Origin: Anaerolineales bacterium
GTDB lineage: Bacteria; Chloroflexota; Anaerolineae; Anaerolineales; Villigracilaceae
Assembly: GCA_029933275.1 (NCBI GenBank)
Contig: JAOZOM010000012.1
Location: 1-11,721, forward strand
Reading direction: 5' to 3'
Length of the DNA stretch: 11,721 nt
Below are positions 1 to 7,490 of the stretch, piece after piece. The position numbers and the translations under genes are program-made. The first letter of the stretch is position 1. Each line of letters starts with the position of its first letter. The notes beneath the pieces are model-generated. The model was not told where the DNA came from and ran no database searches. It was given only the letters and a program-made list of their open reading frames with translations.

Positions 1-275
1 CCCGCCAAACCGACTTGATTTTAAAAAATCATGATAACCGTTTTACTATTTTATGCCCGGAAACAGATCACGACGCTTCGGTGATTTTGGGACAACGTAT
101 CTATCAAGCAATCGCGGAGCAAGTTGACAAAGAGGTCAATTGGAGTACCGCATCATTTCCTGACGAATCACTATCTTTTGATGAACTCTTAGAAAAAGCT
201 CTCGCCCGCCTCTCCGCAACAGAACCAGCTGTGTTATTTACCGAACAAGAATTATCAACAGAGATAGCCAACTAA
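1..275 (+). CDS. C-terminal end of a protein with a degenerate GGDEF-like domain (5' truncated by window)
   Basis: The reading frame is open from base 3 and runs off the left edge; the true start is outside the window. The visible 90 residues resemble the second half of a GGDEF domain. RQTD (bases 3-14) is followed by five residues and then HDNRF (bases 30-44), where active diguanylate cyclases have GGDEF. Next come the strand TILCPETD, the helix around ILGQRIYQAIAEQ, and a late segment STASFPDESLSFDELLEKA that matches the end of the family (S-x-A-xFP then a DELLxxA helix). The catalytic signature is lost, so cyclase activity is not expected. The RxxD motif at exactly I-site spacing is kept, so c-di-GMP binding is possible. 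The N-terminal architecture is unknown; by analogy with the fusion at 2314-3450 it could be another sensor or membrane protein. The gene ends 109 bases before the polysaccharide operon with no visible terminator, so it may belong to the same transcription unit. Confidence 0.72.
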   Translation, partial: RQTDLILKNHDNRFTILCPETDHDASVILGQRIYQAIAEQVDKEVNWSTASFPDESLSFDELLEKALARLSATEPAVLFTEQELSTEIAN

Positions 276-375
276 GATGATTTTGAAAAACATTATCTAA
301 TCTCGATCAGACGAATACTTAAATTCAAAATCCTCTAACACAGAACACAACTCAACAAAAAAAGAAATAATCATC

Positions 376-380
376 GGAGA
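376..380 (+). promoter_or_regulatory. Ribosome binding site of the phosphoglycosyl transferase, in the AT-rich gap 276-384
   Basis: GGAGA lies four bases before the ATG at 385. The rest of the 109-base gap (276-384) is AT-rich. It contains a TTGAAA (283-288) but no -10 box at proper spacing, and no GC-rich hairpin followed by T residues. I therefore cannot name a promoter or terminator here. Confidence 0.6.
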
Positions 381-384
381 AAAC

Positions 385-1053
385 ATGGTTTCCAGTGAAA
401 GCTATCCTTGGCTAAGGAAATATACCCAACAACACCATAAACCCATCGGAAAAGGGTATTTCATTCAAAAACGCATCTTCGATTTATTCGTAATCATTGC
501 GGCTATGCCCTTTTGGTTACCATTAATTAGCATTATCGCCTTGGCGATCAAGATTACCAATCCCAAAGCTCCTGTTTTATTTATTCAGCAACGAACGGGA
601 AAAGGTGGGGTGCGTTTCTCAATGTACAAATTCCGAACAATGGTACCGAACGCCGAAGCCTTAAAGGAAAAATACGCCCATCTCAACGAGTTAACTTGGC
701 CTGATTTTAAAATCACCAACGATCCCCGCATCACGCGTGTTGGACGCTTGCTCCGTAAAACAAGTATGGATGAATTACCTCAGCTTTTCAACATCCTAAA
801 AGGAGACATGAGTCTCGTTGGACCTCGCCCGACTTCCTTCTCCTCAGAATCCTATAAGCTATGGCACACCGCTCGTTTAGACGTACTTCCCGGTATAACG
901 GGATTGTGGCAAATCACAGTCCGTAGCACTGTAGACTTAGACAACCGCTCTCGCTTAGATATTGTTTATGTTGAAAGACGTTGCTTTCATTTAGACTTCG
1001 AAATTCTCATCCGAACCATTAAAGCAGTGCTATTAACACGCGGAGCGCGATAA
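385..1053 (+). CDS. Undecaprenyl-phosphate sugar-1-phosphate transferase (initiating phosphoglycosyl transferase)
   Basis: This 222-residue protein belongs to the bacterial sugar transferase family (Pfam PF02397; monotopic phosphoglycosyl transferases such as PglC and the C-terminal part of WcaJ). The family transfers a sugar phosphate from a UDP-sugar to undecaprenyl phosphate at the inner face of the membrane, which starts repeat-unit synthesis. Visible hallmarks are a basic stretch QKR before one hydrophobic helix (about residues 31-57), QQRTGKGG (68-75), YKFRTM (81-86), the catalytic Asp-Glu pair in SMDELPQLFNI (D129, E130), SLVGPRP (143-149) and PGITGLWQ (169-176). The length is that of the short form; there is no multi-membrane-span N-terminal CoA-binding-like domain. 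The sugar specificity cannot be read from sequence. It is the first gene of the cluster and its stop shares one base with the next start. A GGAG at 1042-1045, inside this gene, serves the downstream gene. Confidence 0.95.
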   Translation: MVSSESYPWLRKYTQQHHKPIGKGYFIQKRIFDLFVIIAAMPFWLPLISIIALAIKITNPKAPVLFIQQRTGKGGVRFSMYKFRTMVPNAEALKEKYAHLNELTWPDFKITNDPRITRVGRLLRKTSMDELPQLFNILKGDMSLVGPRPTSFSSESYKLWHTARLDVLPGITGLWQITVRSTVDLDNRSRLDIVYVERRCFHLDFEILIRTIKAVLLTRGAR

Positions 1054-2276
1054 TGTCCGGAAAAATCGCTTATATCCTTTCTCGCTTCCCAAAAATTTCT
1101 GAAACCTTTATTCTGCGCGAAATTAATGCACTACAAAATGAAGGTTGGGAGATTGAACTGTACCCATTGATGTTAGAGAAAGAGAAGGTTGTTCACCCCG
1201 AAGCAGCACCGTGGCTCAAAAGGCTTCATCATTTTCCGTGGATTTCAGGAGATGTAATTCGAGCAAACCTGCGCTATTTTTTTCGGTCGCCTTTTGGGTA
1301 TCTGGGGTTGTGGGGGAAGATAGTGCTTGGGAACGGTAGCAACCCCAAATTTCTGGCGCGTGCGCTGGTTATCTTCCCCAAAGCTCTTCGGATGGCAGAA
1401 GAAATGCAGAGGAGCGGCATCCAGCATATCCACGCTCATTTTGCTACGCATCCCGCTTTAACAGCTTGGCTCATCCACCATATAACCGGGATTTCGTATA
1501 GCGTTACGGTACACGCTCACGATATTTATGTCTCGCAAACGATGCTGGCAGAAAAGATGCGGGCAGCTTCTTTTATCATCGCCATTTCTGAATTTAATCG
1601 TAATTTTTTAATAAAACACATTGGCACAGAAATCAAAGAGAAAATAAAGGTTGTACATTGCGGGATTGATCTCAATACTTATAAAAGTAGAGATGAAGCT
1701 CCTCCGCACGCAAAATTTCAGCTAAAAAGCATCGGCAGTTTAGAAGATTATAAAGGGATGAGCTACCTGATTAAAGCCTGCGCCTTATTGGTTAAACAAA
1801 AAATCCCTTTAGATTGCGAAATTATCGGCAGAGGAAAAAACCGCCATCAACTGGAAGCGTTGATACAAAAACACCACCTAGAAAAGACTGTTTTCCTTGT
1901 CGGGGCAAAAACACAAAAAGAAGTAGCAGAAGCTCTGAGCGAAGCGGATTGTTATGTGCAACCAAGCATTATTACCAAGACGGGAAAAATGGAAGGCATT
2001 CCCGTTTCGATTATGGAAGCCTTAGGAAGCGGTCTCCCCGTTGTCGCTTCGGATATTTCAGGGATTTCAGAATTGATTCGCACCCACGAAACAGGCTACC
2101 TCGTACCAGAGAAAAACCCAGAGGCTTTAGCAGATACTTTAGTATCTATTTTTCAGAATTTACAAGAGGCAAGGGTTTTGGCAAAGAACGGACGAAAACT
2201 TGTAGAAAAAGAATATGATTTAAGCAAAAACAGTGCACGTGTAGCACACTTATTTGAAGAATTTTTGAACCAGTAG
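1053..2276 (+). CDS. GT4-family glycosyltransferase, WcaL-like
   Basis: This 407-residue GT-B fold glycosyltransferase is expected to add a sugar from an activated donor to the lipid-linked intermediate in the cytoplasm, with retention of configuration as usual for GT4. The N-terminus LSRFPKISETFILREI (residues 9-24) is the pattern of the colanic-acid WcaL-type subgroup. HAHFA (127-131) and VHAHDIY (153-159) lie in the acceptor domain. The donor domain has a glycine-rich IGSLEDYKG (227-235) and an E-x7-E motif, MEGIPVSIMEA with E314 and E322, which contacts the donor nucleotide sugar in GT4 enzymes. The protein appears complete. Its ATG overlaps the preceding TAA by one base, and an SD-like GGAG at 1042-1045 sits seven bases upstream, supporting this start and translational coupling. 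Donor and acceptor sugars are unknown. Confidence 0.92.
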   Translation: MSGKIAYILSRFPKISETFILREINALQNEGWEIELYPLMLEKEKVVHPEAAPWLKRLHHFPWISGDVIRANLRYFFRSPFGYLGLWGKIVLGNGSNPKFLARALVIFPKALRMAEEMQRSGIQHIHAHFATHPALTAWLIHHITGISYSVTVHAHDIYVSQTMLAEKMRAASFIIAISEFNRNFLIKHIGTEIKEKIKVVHCGIDLNTYKSRDEAPPHAKFQLKSIGSLEDYKGMSYLIKACALLVKQKIPLDCEIIGRGKNRHQLEALIQKHHLEKTVFLVGAKTQKEVAEALSEADCYVQPSIITKTGKMEGIPVSIMEALGSGLPVVASDISGISELIRTHETGYLVPEKNPEALADTLVSIFQNLQEARVLAKNGRKLVEKEYDLSKNSARVAHLFEEFLNQ

Positions 2277-2290
2277 AGATCGATTCTCTA
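2274..2290. repeat. Short perfect inverted repeat at the 1053-2276 gene stop
   Basis: TAGAGA at 2274-2279 pairs perfectly with TCTCTA at 2285-2290 around the loop TCGAT. The left arm includes the TAG stop of the preceding gene. A six-pair, mostly A-T stem with no T-run after it is not a credible intrinsic terminator. It could form a weak mRNA hairpin between two operon genes, or be chance. Confidence 0.3.
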
Positions 2291-2295
2291 TTAAT

Positions 2296-2302
2296 GGAAG
2301 GA
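2296..2302 (+). promoter_or_regulatory. Ribosome binding site that decides the wzz start
   Basis: GGAAGGA ends 11 bases before the ATG at 2314. An upstream in-frame ATG at 2302 overlaps this purine run and has no ribosome binding site of its own. The start at 2314, giving MEIRHYLQLLRKGWW, is therefore favoured. Confidence 0.55.
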
Positions 2303-2313
2303 TGGGTACTATT

Positions 2314-3450
2314 ATGGAAATCAGGCACTATCTCCAGTTATTACGCAAGGGTTGGTGGATTGTTCTGCTGACAGCATTAATCGCGCTAAATACCGCTTTC
2401 ATCGTTGCCTACTTTACCGAGCCTGTTTATCTCGCGAGCGCAAAATTCATTGTTAGCCCAAATCCATCTGTCGTTACAGGGTACGACGTGGTCAATAGTC
2501 TCGAAGCTTTGGATAAACGTTCCATCGTGGCGACTTATGGCGAATTTTTAAACAGCCGCCGCATCTACCTGAATGCATTGGAAGCGTTAAGATTATCTCC
2601 AGACACGGTGGAAGATTACACTCTCACCGCAGTTGTGCTTCCCGATGCAAATATTTTGGAGTTAACCGTTACCGGATCTAACCCTCAGCTTGTTGCTTCC
2701 ATCGCAAACATGGTCGGCAGCCTAACTATTGATTATGTCAGCCATCTCTATCGCGCTTACGATGTTTCCGTGCTGGATGCCGCTATAGCCCCACTCACCC
2801 CTATTTCCCCACAACCCGTCCGAGACGCAGGTCTCGCCCTCGTACTGGGAATCATCGCGGGGGTTTCGCTTGCTATCCTCAGTGAGCAGATACGCATCCC
2901 CCTCGACACCTACCGCAATCGCCTACGCATGGATACAACAACGGGCGTTTATAAGCGACAATATTTTGAACGCCTGGTCGAAAACGAACTCACCCAAAGC
3001 CCGGGTGAAGCCCTATCTTTAGGCATTGTCGAATTAAGCGGGCTTGAAGAATTATCCGAAACCCTCCCCGCCAACGCCACAAACTGGATTCTGCAACAAG
3101 TAACCGATGTGCTTAGAAAAGAACTCCGTGGGAACGATGCTATCGCACGCTGGAACAAGAATAGTTTTATATTGATGTTGCCCCTAACACCCTCCATTGC
3201 AGCAAGTCGCACCTTTGAACGGATATACCAATCCATAAAACGACCGGTAGACCTTCCTCAATACGATATTACGATCAATTTAGACCCACATATCGGCGGT
3301 GCGGTTTATAGTAACAACATCAGTCTGGGCGACCTTCTCAGTCAAACAGAGGAAATCTTGCAAGCTGTTCGTCAATCTGGCGAAGACGCTGTTCGAGTTT
3401 GGGATATGAAAAACCCCTTCTGGGCAGATGATGCTCCAGCAGAAGAGTAA
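2314..3450 (+). CDS. Wzz-type chain-length protein fused to a degenerate GGDEF-like cytosolic domain
   Basis: Numbering is from the ATG at 2314 (378 residues). The N-terminal part is Wzz-like: MEIRHYLQLLRKGWW, a first membrane helix at about 14-34, an extracytoplasmic segment, and a proline-rich APLTPISPQP (about 159-168) just before a second membrane helix at about 172-189. Wzz proteins control polysaccharide chain length together with Wzy. Instead of ending there or carrying a tyrosine kinase, the protein continues on the cytosolic side with a GGDEF-like fold: DTTTGVYKRQYFE (207-219, compare D-x-LTG-x-x-N-R), RGND (272-275), ARW, then NKNSF (281-285) in place of GGDEF, then ILMLP and a C-terminal GGAVY...SLGDLL segment. 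Both the signature and the metal-binding Asp region (IVELSG) are degenerate, so it should not make c-di-GMP. The RxxD lies exactly five residues before the signature, as in c-di-GMP inhibitory sites, so a receptor role is inferred. An alternative start at 2302 adds four residues. Confidence 0.88.
   Translation: MEIRHYLQLLRKGWWIVLLTALIALNTAFIVAYFTEPVYLASAKFIVSPNPSVVTGYDVVNSLEALDKRSIVATYGEFLNSRRIYLNALEALRLSPDTVEDYTLTAVVLPDANILELTVTGSNPQLVASIANMVGSLTIDYVSHLYRAYDVSVLDAAIAPLTPISPQPVRDAGLALVLGIIAGVSLAILSEQIRIPLDTYRNRLRMDTTTGVYKRQYFERLVENELTQSPGEALSLGIVELSGLEELSETLPANATNWILQQVTDVLRKELRGNDAIARWNKNSFILMLPLTPSIAASRTFERIYQSIKRPVDLPQYDITINLDPHIGGAVYSNNISLGDLLSQTEEILQAVRQSGEDAVRVWDMKNPFWADDAPAEE
3127..3168 (+). 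other. Retained RxxD (I-site-like) plus degenerate GGDEF signature in the Wzz fusion
   Basis: Codons at 3127-3138 encode R-G-N-D. After five residues (A-I-A-R-W), 3154-3168 encode N-K-N-S-F where active cyclases have G-G-D/E-E-F. In cyclases such as PleD the inhibitory site is RxxD with the same five-residue spacing. The motif alignment is seen directly; binding of c-di-GMP is inferred. Confidence 0.7.
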
Positions 3451-3454
3451 GCCG

Positions 3455-4933
3455 ATGCCGCAGAGATCACACTTATCTGATGCGAACAAGAATCTTTGGC
3501 TCTCTCTGGTTTTTGGTTTAATCGCCGCGGTTATCGGGATATTTTCAGGATTCTTAATTTTCAAGCTGGAAAACCCTATATTGGCGATAGCCGGCGCAGT
3601 TGCATTAATTTTCGCGGTAATCTCGTTCACAAATCTTGAGTTTGGGCTATTCGTCCTTATCTTCATGGCATACACGCGCACATCAGACATTCTAGTGCAA
3701 TTCCATCATTTCCCCTCGATTGCCAAACCTTATATAACCCTGCTGGTTGTCGCTATTTTAGTCAAATGGGTTGTAGAGAGACAAGTCCCCGAAGGATGGG
3801 AGCGCGCCGCTATTTTAGTAGGAGCTTATGGACTGGTTGTTTTCTCCTCCCTTTTGTACGCCGCCGATTTCAACTACGCCCTAAAAGCAGTTTTAAGATT
3901 CCTAAAAGATGGCATTATTGCGATCGTCATCGCCATTTTAATTCGCGACGGAAAAACTCTTCGCGGCGTTATCTGGGCTTTACTCATCGCAGGAATTTTT
4001 GTCGGAACGATTAGCACCTATCAAGGTCTCAGTGGAAACACATCCAATATTTTTGGCGGCTTTGGGCAAGTCGGTTACAGAAATATAGTCGGGAATACCG
4101 AAGGGGCGCGACTATCCGGACCTGTAGGCGATGCCAATTTTTATGCCCAATCAATGCTTGTCCTTATCCCTATCGCTTTAAACCGTTTCCTAAAGGAAAA
4201 GCGTTGGCACTTAAAAGCCTTAGCGGGATGGGCGTTTTTAGTTACCTCATTGGCTGTCATTTTTTCATACTCTCGCGGAGCAGCTGTTGCAATTGGTGTC
4301 ATGGCAATTTTTGGGATGTTTTACAGCCCACCGCGCGTAACCGATGTGTTGATAGGGATTTTACTGATCATTCTCATTGTCACCTTCATCCCTAATCCTT
4401 ATATAGAACGCTTAGCAACCATTCCGGATATTCTTGGTGGCAAAAAAGGCGCACTCAGCGATGTTTCTTATCGTGGACGCACAAGCGAGGTAATCGCTGC
4501 TTGGCTCATGTTCGTAGATCATCCGCTTTTTGGAGTCGGGGTTGAAAATTACCCCGTTTTTTATCAAAGCTATTCACGCAAGCTGGGTCTAGATTCGCGC
4601 ATCGAGGCGCGTCAAGCGCATAACCTATATCTGCAAGTCGCCGCCGAAACAGGCTTAGCAGGCATCCTTGTTTTTGGCTGGCTGCTCGTCTCTATGGTGA
4701 AAGGGATGTTGGATGCAATAAAAAACCTAAAGAATGCGGGCTTTATCTGGTATTCCGATTTAATACTGAGCTTCGCCAGCGGCGTTATTGGATATCTAGC
4801 CGCCGCTTTATTTATTCACGGAGCATATCCGCGCTATCTTTGGTTACTTGCTGGTATCTCTCTAGCTATTCCACGTATAGCAGAAGATATTTTAAAAAAC
4901 GCTACCCCAAAACAGGATTTATATGGCATCTAA
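3455..4933 (+). CDS. O-antigen ligase/polymerase family membrane protein (Wzy-like)
   Basis: This is a strongly hydrophobic protein of 492 residues (numbered from 3455) with roughly 11-13 membrane segments and one large extracytoplasmic loop at about residues 313-402. This layout and the motifs fit the Wzy_C family (Pfam PF04932), which polymerises or ligates undecaprenyl-linked glycans outside the membrane. Visible signatures are GPVGDANFYAQ (222-232), YSRGA at the start of a helix (272-276), RGRTSE (340-345), FGVGVENYP (359-367), and QAHNLYLQVAAETGL (387-401), the conserved His-containing end of the loop. Given its position between wzz and a wzx-like gene, polymerase is more likely than ligase, though sequence alone does not separate them. 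The start is uncertain: ATG 3428 gives nine more residues and overlaps the wzz stop by 23 bases, while ATG 3455 has AGAAGAG upstream and no overlap. The 3' end overlaps the flippase by 11 bases. Confidence 0.88.
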   Translation: MPQRSHLSDANKNLWLSLVFGLIAAVIGIFSGFLIFKLENPILAIAGAVALIFAVISFTNLEFGLFVLIFMAYTRTSDILVQFHHFPSIAKPYITLLVVAILVKWVVERQVPEGWERAAILVGAYGLVVFSSLLYAADFNYALKAVLRFLKDGIIAIVIAILIRDGKTLRGVIWALLIAGIFVGTISTYQGLSGNTSNIFGGFGQVGYRNIVGNTEGARLSGPVGDANFYAQSMLVLIPIALNRFLKEKRWHLKALAGWAFLVTSLAVIFSYSRGAAVAIGVMAIFGMFYSPPRVTDVLIGILLIILIVTFIPNPYIERLATIPDILGGKKGALSDVSYRGRTSEVIAAWLMFVDHPLFGVGVENYPVFYQSYSRKLGLDSRIEARQAHNLYLQVAAETGLAGILVFGWLLVSMVKGMLDAIKNLKNAGFIWYSDLILSFASGVIGYLAAALFIHGAYPRYLWLLAGISLAIPRIAEDILKNATPKQDLYGI

Positions 4934-6377
4934 AGCATCAACCAAGCAAGCTGTGCGCGGCATTATGTGGACTTACGTCTCCTACTATAGCGGAAAACTC
5001 CTCGTTTTTCTCAGTACGATTGCATTGGCACGTCTGCTCAGCAAAGATGATTTTGGCGTTGCCGGTTATGCACTGGTTGTCATTAGCTCTCTCAACGTCT
5101 TAAGTAGTTTGGGCGTTGGACAAGCATTAATTTATCTAAAAAAAGACCCTAAAGCAACCGACACCGCCTTTTGGTTGGGTTTATCTATCAGCTTCGTTCT
5201 CTTTGCAGCCACATGGTTCGCCGCCCCTTTAGTTGGAGCATTCTTTGGAGACCCTCGCGCAATACCAGTCACTCGAGCCTTAGCTTTTAGCTACCCCATC
5301 TCCTCACTAAGTTATATCCACGATATGATTTTACGCAAAAAACTTTCTTTCAAGCGTAAATTCATCCCTGACCTCTCTAAATCCCTAGGAAAAGGCATTT
5401 TTGCAATCTTGTTTGCCCTTTTAGGATACGGGGTGTGGAGTCTCATCTATAGCCAATTACTCGGATCACTCATCGCTTCTATCGCATACTGGATTGTTGT
5501 TCCGTGGAAACCATCTTTTTATTTTAGCCGCCCCTTAGCCAAAAAACTTTTACACTTCGGTCTTAATATTGTCGCCGTAAATTCATTAAGCGTTCTGTTA
5601 AATAACTCCGATGCTTTACTTATTGGCAGATTCATGGGAGCCGCCATTTTAGGCGTTTACACCCTCGCTTTTCGAGTACCAAATATGCTCATCATGCAAT
5701 TTAACGCTTTGGTCAGCAAAGTAATTTTTCCTTTTTACGCAAAAATGCGCGAAGATGCAGAAACCCTCAAGCGCGGTTTTCTGTATACAACTAAATACAC
5801 AACGCTGGCAACGATACCAATGGGCATAGGAATCGCCGCGATCTCAAGTCCGCTCGTCCTGACCCTTTTCGGAGAAAAATGGGCGGAGGCAATCCCCGTA
5901 ATGCAAGCCCTAGCCCTTTACACTACCTTCGCATCCTTAGCCTATAACGCCGGGGATGTGTATAAAGCGCAAGGACATCCTGAAATCCTGACTCGCCTAA
6001 CCCTTGTAGAAGGAGTTCTCCTCCTGCCTGCCCTTTATTTTGCAATTACGCTACGCGGAACAGTTGTAGCAGTTGCATGGGCACGCGTCTTTGTCGCCTT
6101 TATCATCACCACACTTGATTTAAGCATAGCCAGCCGCATGTTAGATATCTCCCTCCGCAAAATCTTCAAAACTATCGCACCCGCCATCGGCGCAGCCTCT
6201 TTTATGGCTCTGACTATAACTCTCTTACTCATACAAATTCGAGAGACCGCACCACTTACTCAGCTCATTTTAAGCATCTTCGCGGGCGGAGTAGCCTACT
6301 TAAGCATTCTTTGGACTTTTCAACGTCCTTTACTCCTAGATGGATACCGCATTCTCCGAAAGGCAGTTACGAGATAA
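4923..6377 (+). CDS. Wzx-type lipid-linked oligosaccharide flippase (MOP superfamily)
   Basis: This 484-residue membrane protein has about 12-14 hydrophobic segments and fits the polysaccharide synthesis/export family (Pfam PF13440/PF01943, MOP superfamily). Such proteins move the undecaprenyl-diphosphate repeat unit from the inner to the outer face of the cytoplasmic membrane. Family features include an N-terminal basic start then RGIMWTYVSYYSGK (12-25), the motif LARLLSKDDFGVAGYALVV (35-53), a central NNSDALLIGRFMGAAILGVY (227-246) typical of Wzx-like proteins, and FPFYAKMREDAETLKRGF (269-286) at the cytosolic loop. It appears full length. The start overlaps the preceding gene by 11 bases and has AGGA at 4914-4917, five bases upstream. 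The stop is directly followed by the next ATG. Its pairing with a Wzy-like and a Wzz-like gene supports a Wzx/Wzy-dependent pathway. Confidence 0.92.
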   Translation: MASKASTKQAVRGIMWTYVSYYSGKLLVFLSTIALARLLSKDDFGVAGYALVVISSLNVLSSLGVGQALIYLKKDPKATDTAFWLGLSISFVLFAATWFAAPLVGAFFGDPRAIPVTRALAFSYPISSLSYIHDMILRKKLSFKRKFIPDLSKSLGKGIFAILFALLGYGVWSLIYSQLLGSLIASIAYWIVVPWKPSFYFSRPLAKKLLHFGLNIVAVNSLSVLLNNSDALLIGRFMGAAILGVYTLAFRVPNMLIMQFNALVSKVIFPFYAKMREDAETLKRGFLYTTKYTTLATIPMGIGIAAISSPLVLTLFGEKWAEAIPVMQALALYTTFASLAYNAGDVYKAQGHPEILTRLTLVEGVLLLPALYFAITLRGTVVAVAWARVFVAFIITTLDLSIASRMLDISLRKIFKTIAPAIGAASFMALTITLLLIQIRETAPLTQLILSIFAGGVAYLSILWTFQRPLLLDGYRILRKAVTR

Positions 6378-7490
6378 ATGAGAATCTTAGTAGTCATTGA
6401 CGATCTCAAAATTGGCGGTGCGCAGAAATTAACGCTCACCTTAGCACAGCAAGCTCGCGCGCATAAAGTCAAAATAACCGTAGCCTCTTTAAGTAAAAAA
6501 AATGCTTTAGAAAAATCTTTTAACGATTTAGGCGTAAATGTCGTCAAATTTCCGGCAAAAAAACTCTTTACGCCATCACGTCTTCGCGACTTAACGAACT
6601 TTATCAAAAAAGGGCGTTTTTCGCTCATTCACACTCATCTCACCTACGCCAATATCCTCGCAGGAATAGCAGGAAAATTCACAAGAACACCCGTCCTAAC
6701 CACTCTACACAGCACCGCAGTTGACACTCGTTACACACATTTCTGGCGGGACAATCTCGAATTGCTGATTCTCCGCCAAGCCCAAGAAATCATTGGTGTT
6801 GGAGAAAGTGTAGCCAAAGTTTATCAACCTCGTTTAGGACGGGATTTACTCGTCCTGCCCAACGCAGTGGACGAAAACCCCGGCATCTCAGCAGACGAAC
6901 ACCTCCGGTTACGCTCGCGATTGGGGCTTGCTCCCGCACAACCGACATTTATCTCGGTTGGACGCTTATCTCCCGATAAAGGTTTTCAAGATTTGATCGA
7001 GGCTTTTCAAATCATCTGCAAAAACGTGCCCAACACCGCGCTTCTGATTGTAGGTGATGGTAAATTACGCGGCGAGTTAACCGCCCAAATCCGTTCATTA
7101 GGTTTGGAGAAAAATATTTTCTTATTAGGAACACGAAATGATGTTCCTCACCTCCTCGCAGCAAGCGATATTTACATCAGCGCTTCACATCGAGAAGGTT
7201 TATCCCTAAGCCTTTTAGAGGCAATGATGGCGGCATTACCAATGATCGCGGCAAATGTCGGCGAAACACAAAAACTGATTGGAGATGATGCCGGAATTTT
7301 AATCACCCATAGCGAATCAGAGCAATTAGCAAAAGCTGCATTGCAGGTCTTAGCAATGCCCGAATACGGAAAAAAGCTCGGCTTGGCTGGTTTGACTCGC
7401 GCACGTGCAAATTATGGTGCAAAACAATGGTTCGAGCAATTGATGCAAATTTACAAGAAGACTGCACGCCATAAAGGGAAGCAAGTCTAA
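6378..7490 (+). CDS. GT4-family glycosyltransferase
   Basis: This 370-residue GT-B enzyme is predicted to add one sugar of the repeat unit in the cytoplasm. The N-terminal domain opens with ILVVIDDLKIGGAQK, where GGAQ (13-16) is the glycine loop typical of GT4 enzymes acting on lipid-linked glycans, and includes IHTHL (84-88). The linker has PNAVD (161-165). The donor domain shows SVGRLSPDKGF (193-203), LLIVGDG (222-228), and an E-x7-E motif, REGLSLSLLEAM with E273 and E281. It is a complete gene. It starts on the base after the flippase stop, with only a weak purine stretch upstream, so translation is probably coupled. It shares one base (TAATG) with the following gene. The specific sugar is not predictable. 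Confidence 0.92.
   Translation: MRILVVIDDLKIGGAQKLTLTLAQQARAHKVKITVASLSKKNALEKSFNDLGVNVVKFPAKKLFTPSRLRDLTNFIKKGRFSLIHTHLTYANILAGIAGKFTRTPVLTTLHSTAVDTRYTHFWRDNLELLILRQAQEIIGVGESVAKVYQPRLGRDLLVLPNAVDENPGISADEHLRLRSRLGLAPAQPTFISVGRLSPDKGFQDLIEAFQIICKNVPNTALLIVGDGKLRGELTAQIRSLGLEKNIFLLGTRNDVPHLLAASDIYISASHREGLSLSLLEAMMAALPMIAANVGETQKLIGDDAGILITHSESEQLAKAALQVLAMPEYGKKLGLAGLTRARANYGAKQWFEQLMQIYKKTARHKGKQV

Noticed and set aside
276..384. Sigma-70-type promoter in front of the operon
   Set aside because: A TTGAAA is present at 283-288, but no convincing -10 element stands 16-18 bases downstream. The AT-rich gap alone is not evidence.
1814..2218. 134-codon plus-strand frame inside the WcaL-like gene
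   Set aside because: It is a shifted frame of the GT4 donor domain, and its product is an Arg/Ser-rich string without domain features or a ribosome binding site.
2274..2290. Hairpin at a gene junction read as an intrinsic terminator
   Set aside because: The stem is only six pairs, mostly A-T, and is not followed by a run of T. The genes on both sides belong to one pathway.
2914..3450. Active diguanylate cyclase in the Wzz fusion
   Set aside because: The GGDEF signature is NKNSF and the metal-binding Asp region is not conserved, so synthesis of c-di-GMP is not expected.
3280..3690. 136-codon minus-strand frame spanning the wzz-wzy junction
   Set aside because: It is opposite the ends of two convincing genes and shows no recognisable protein features.
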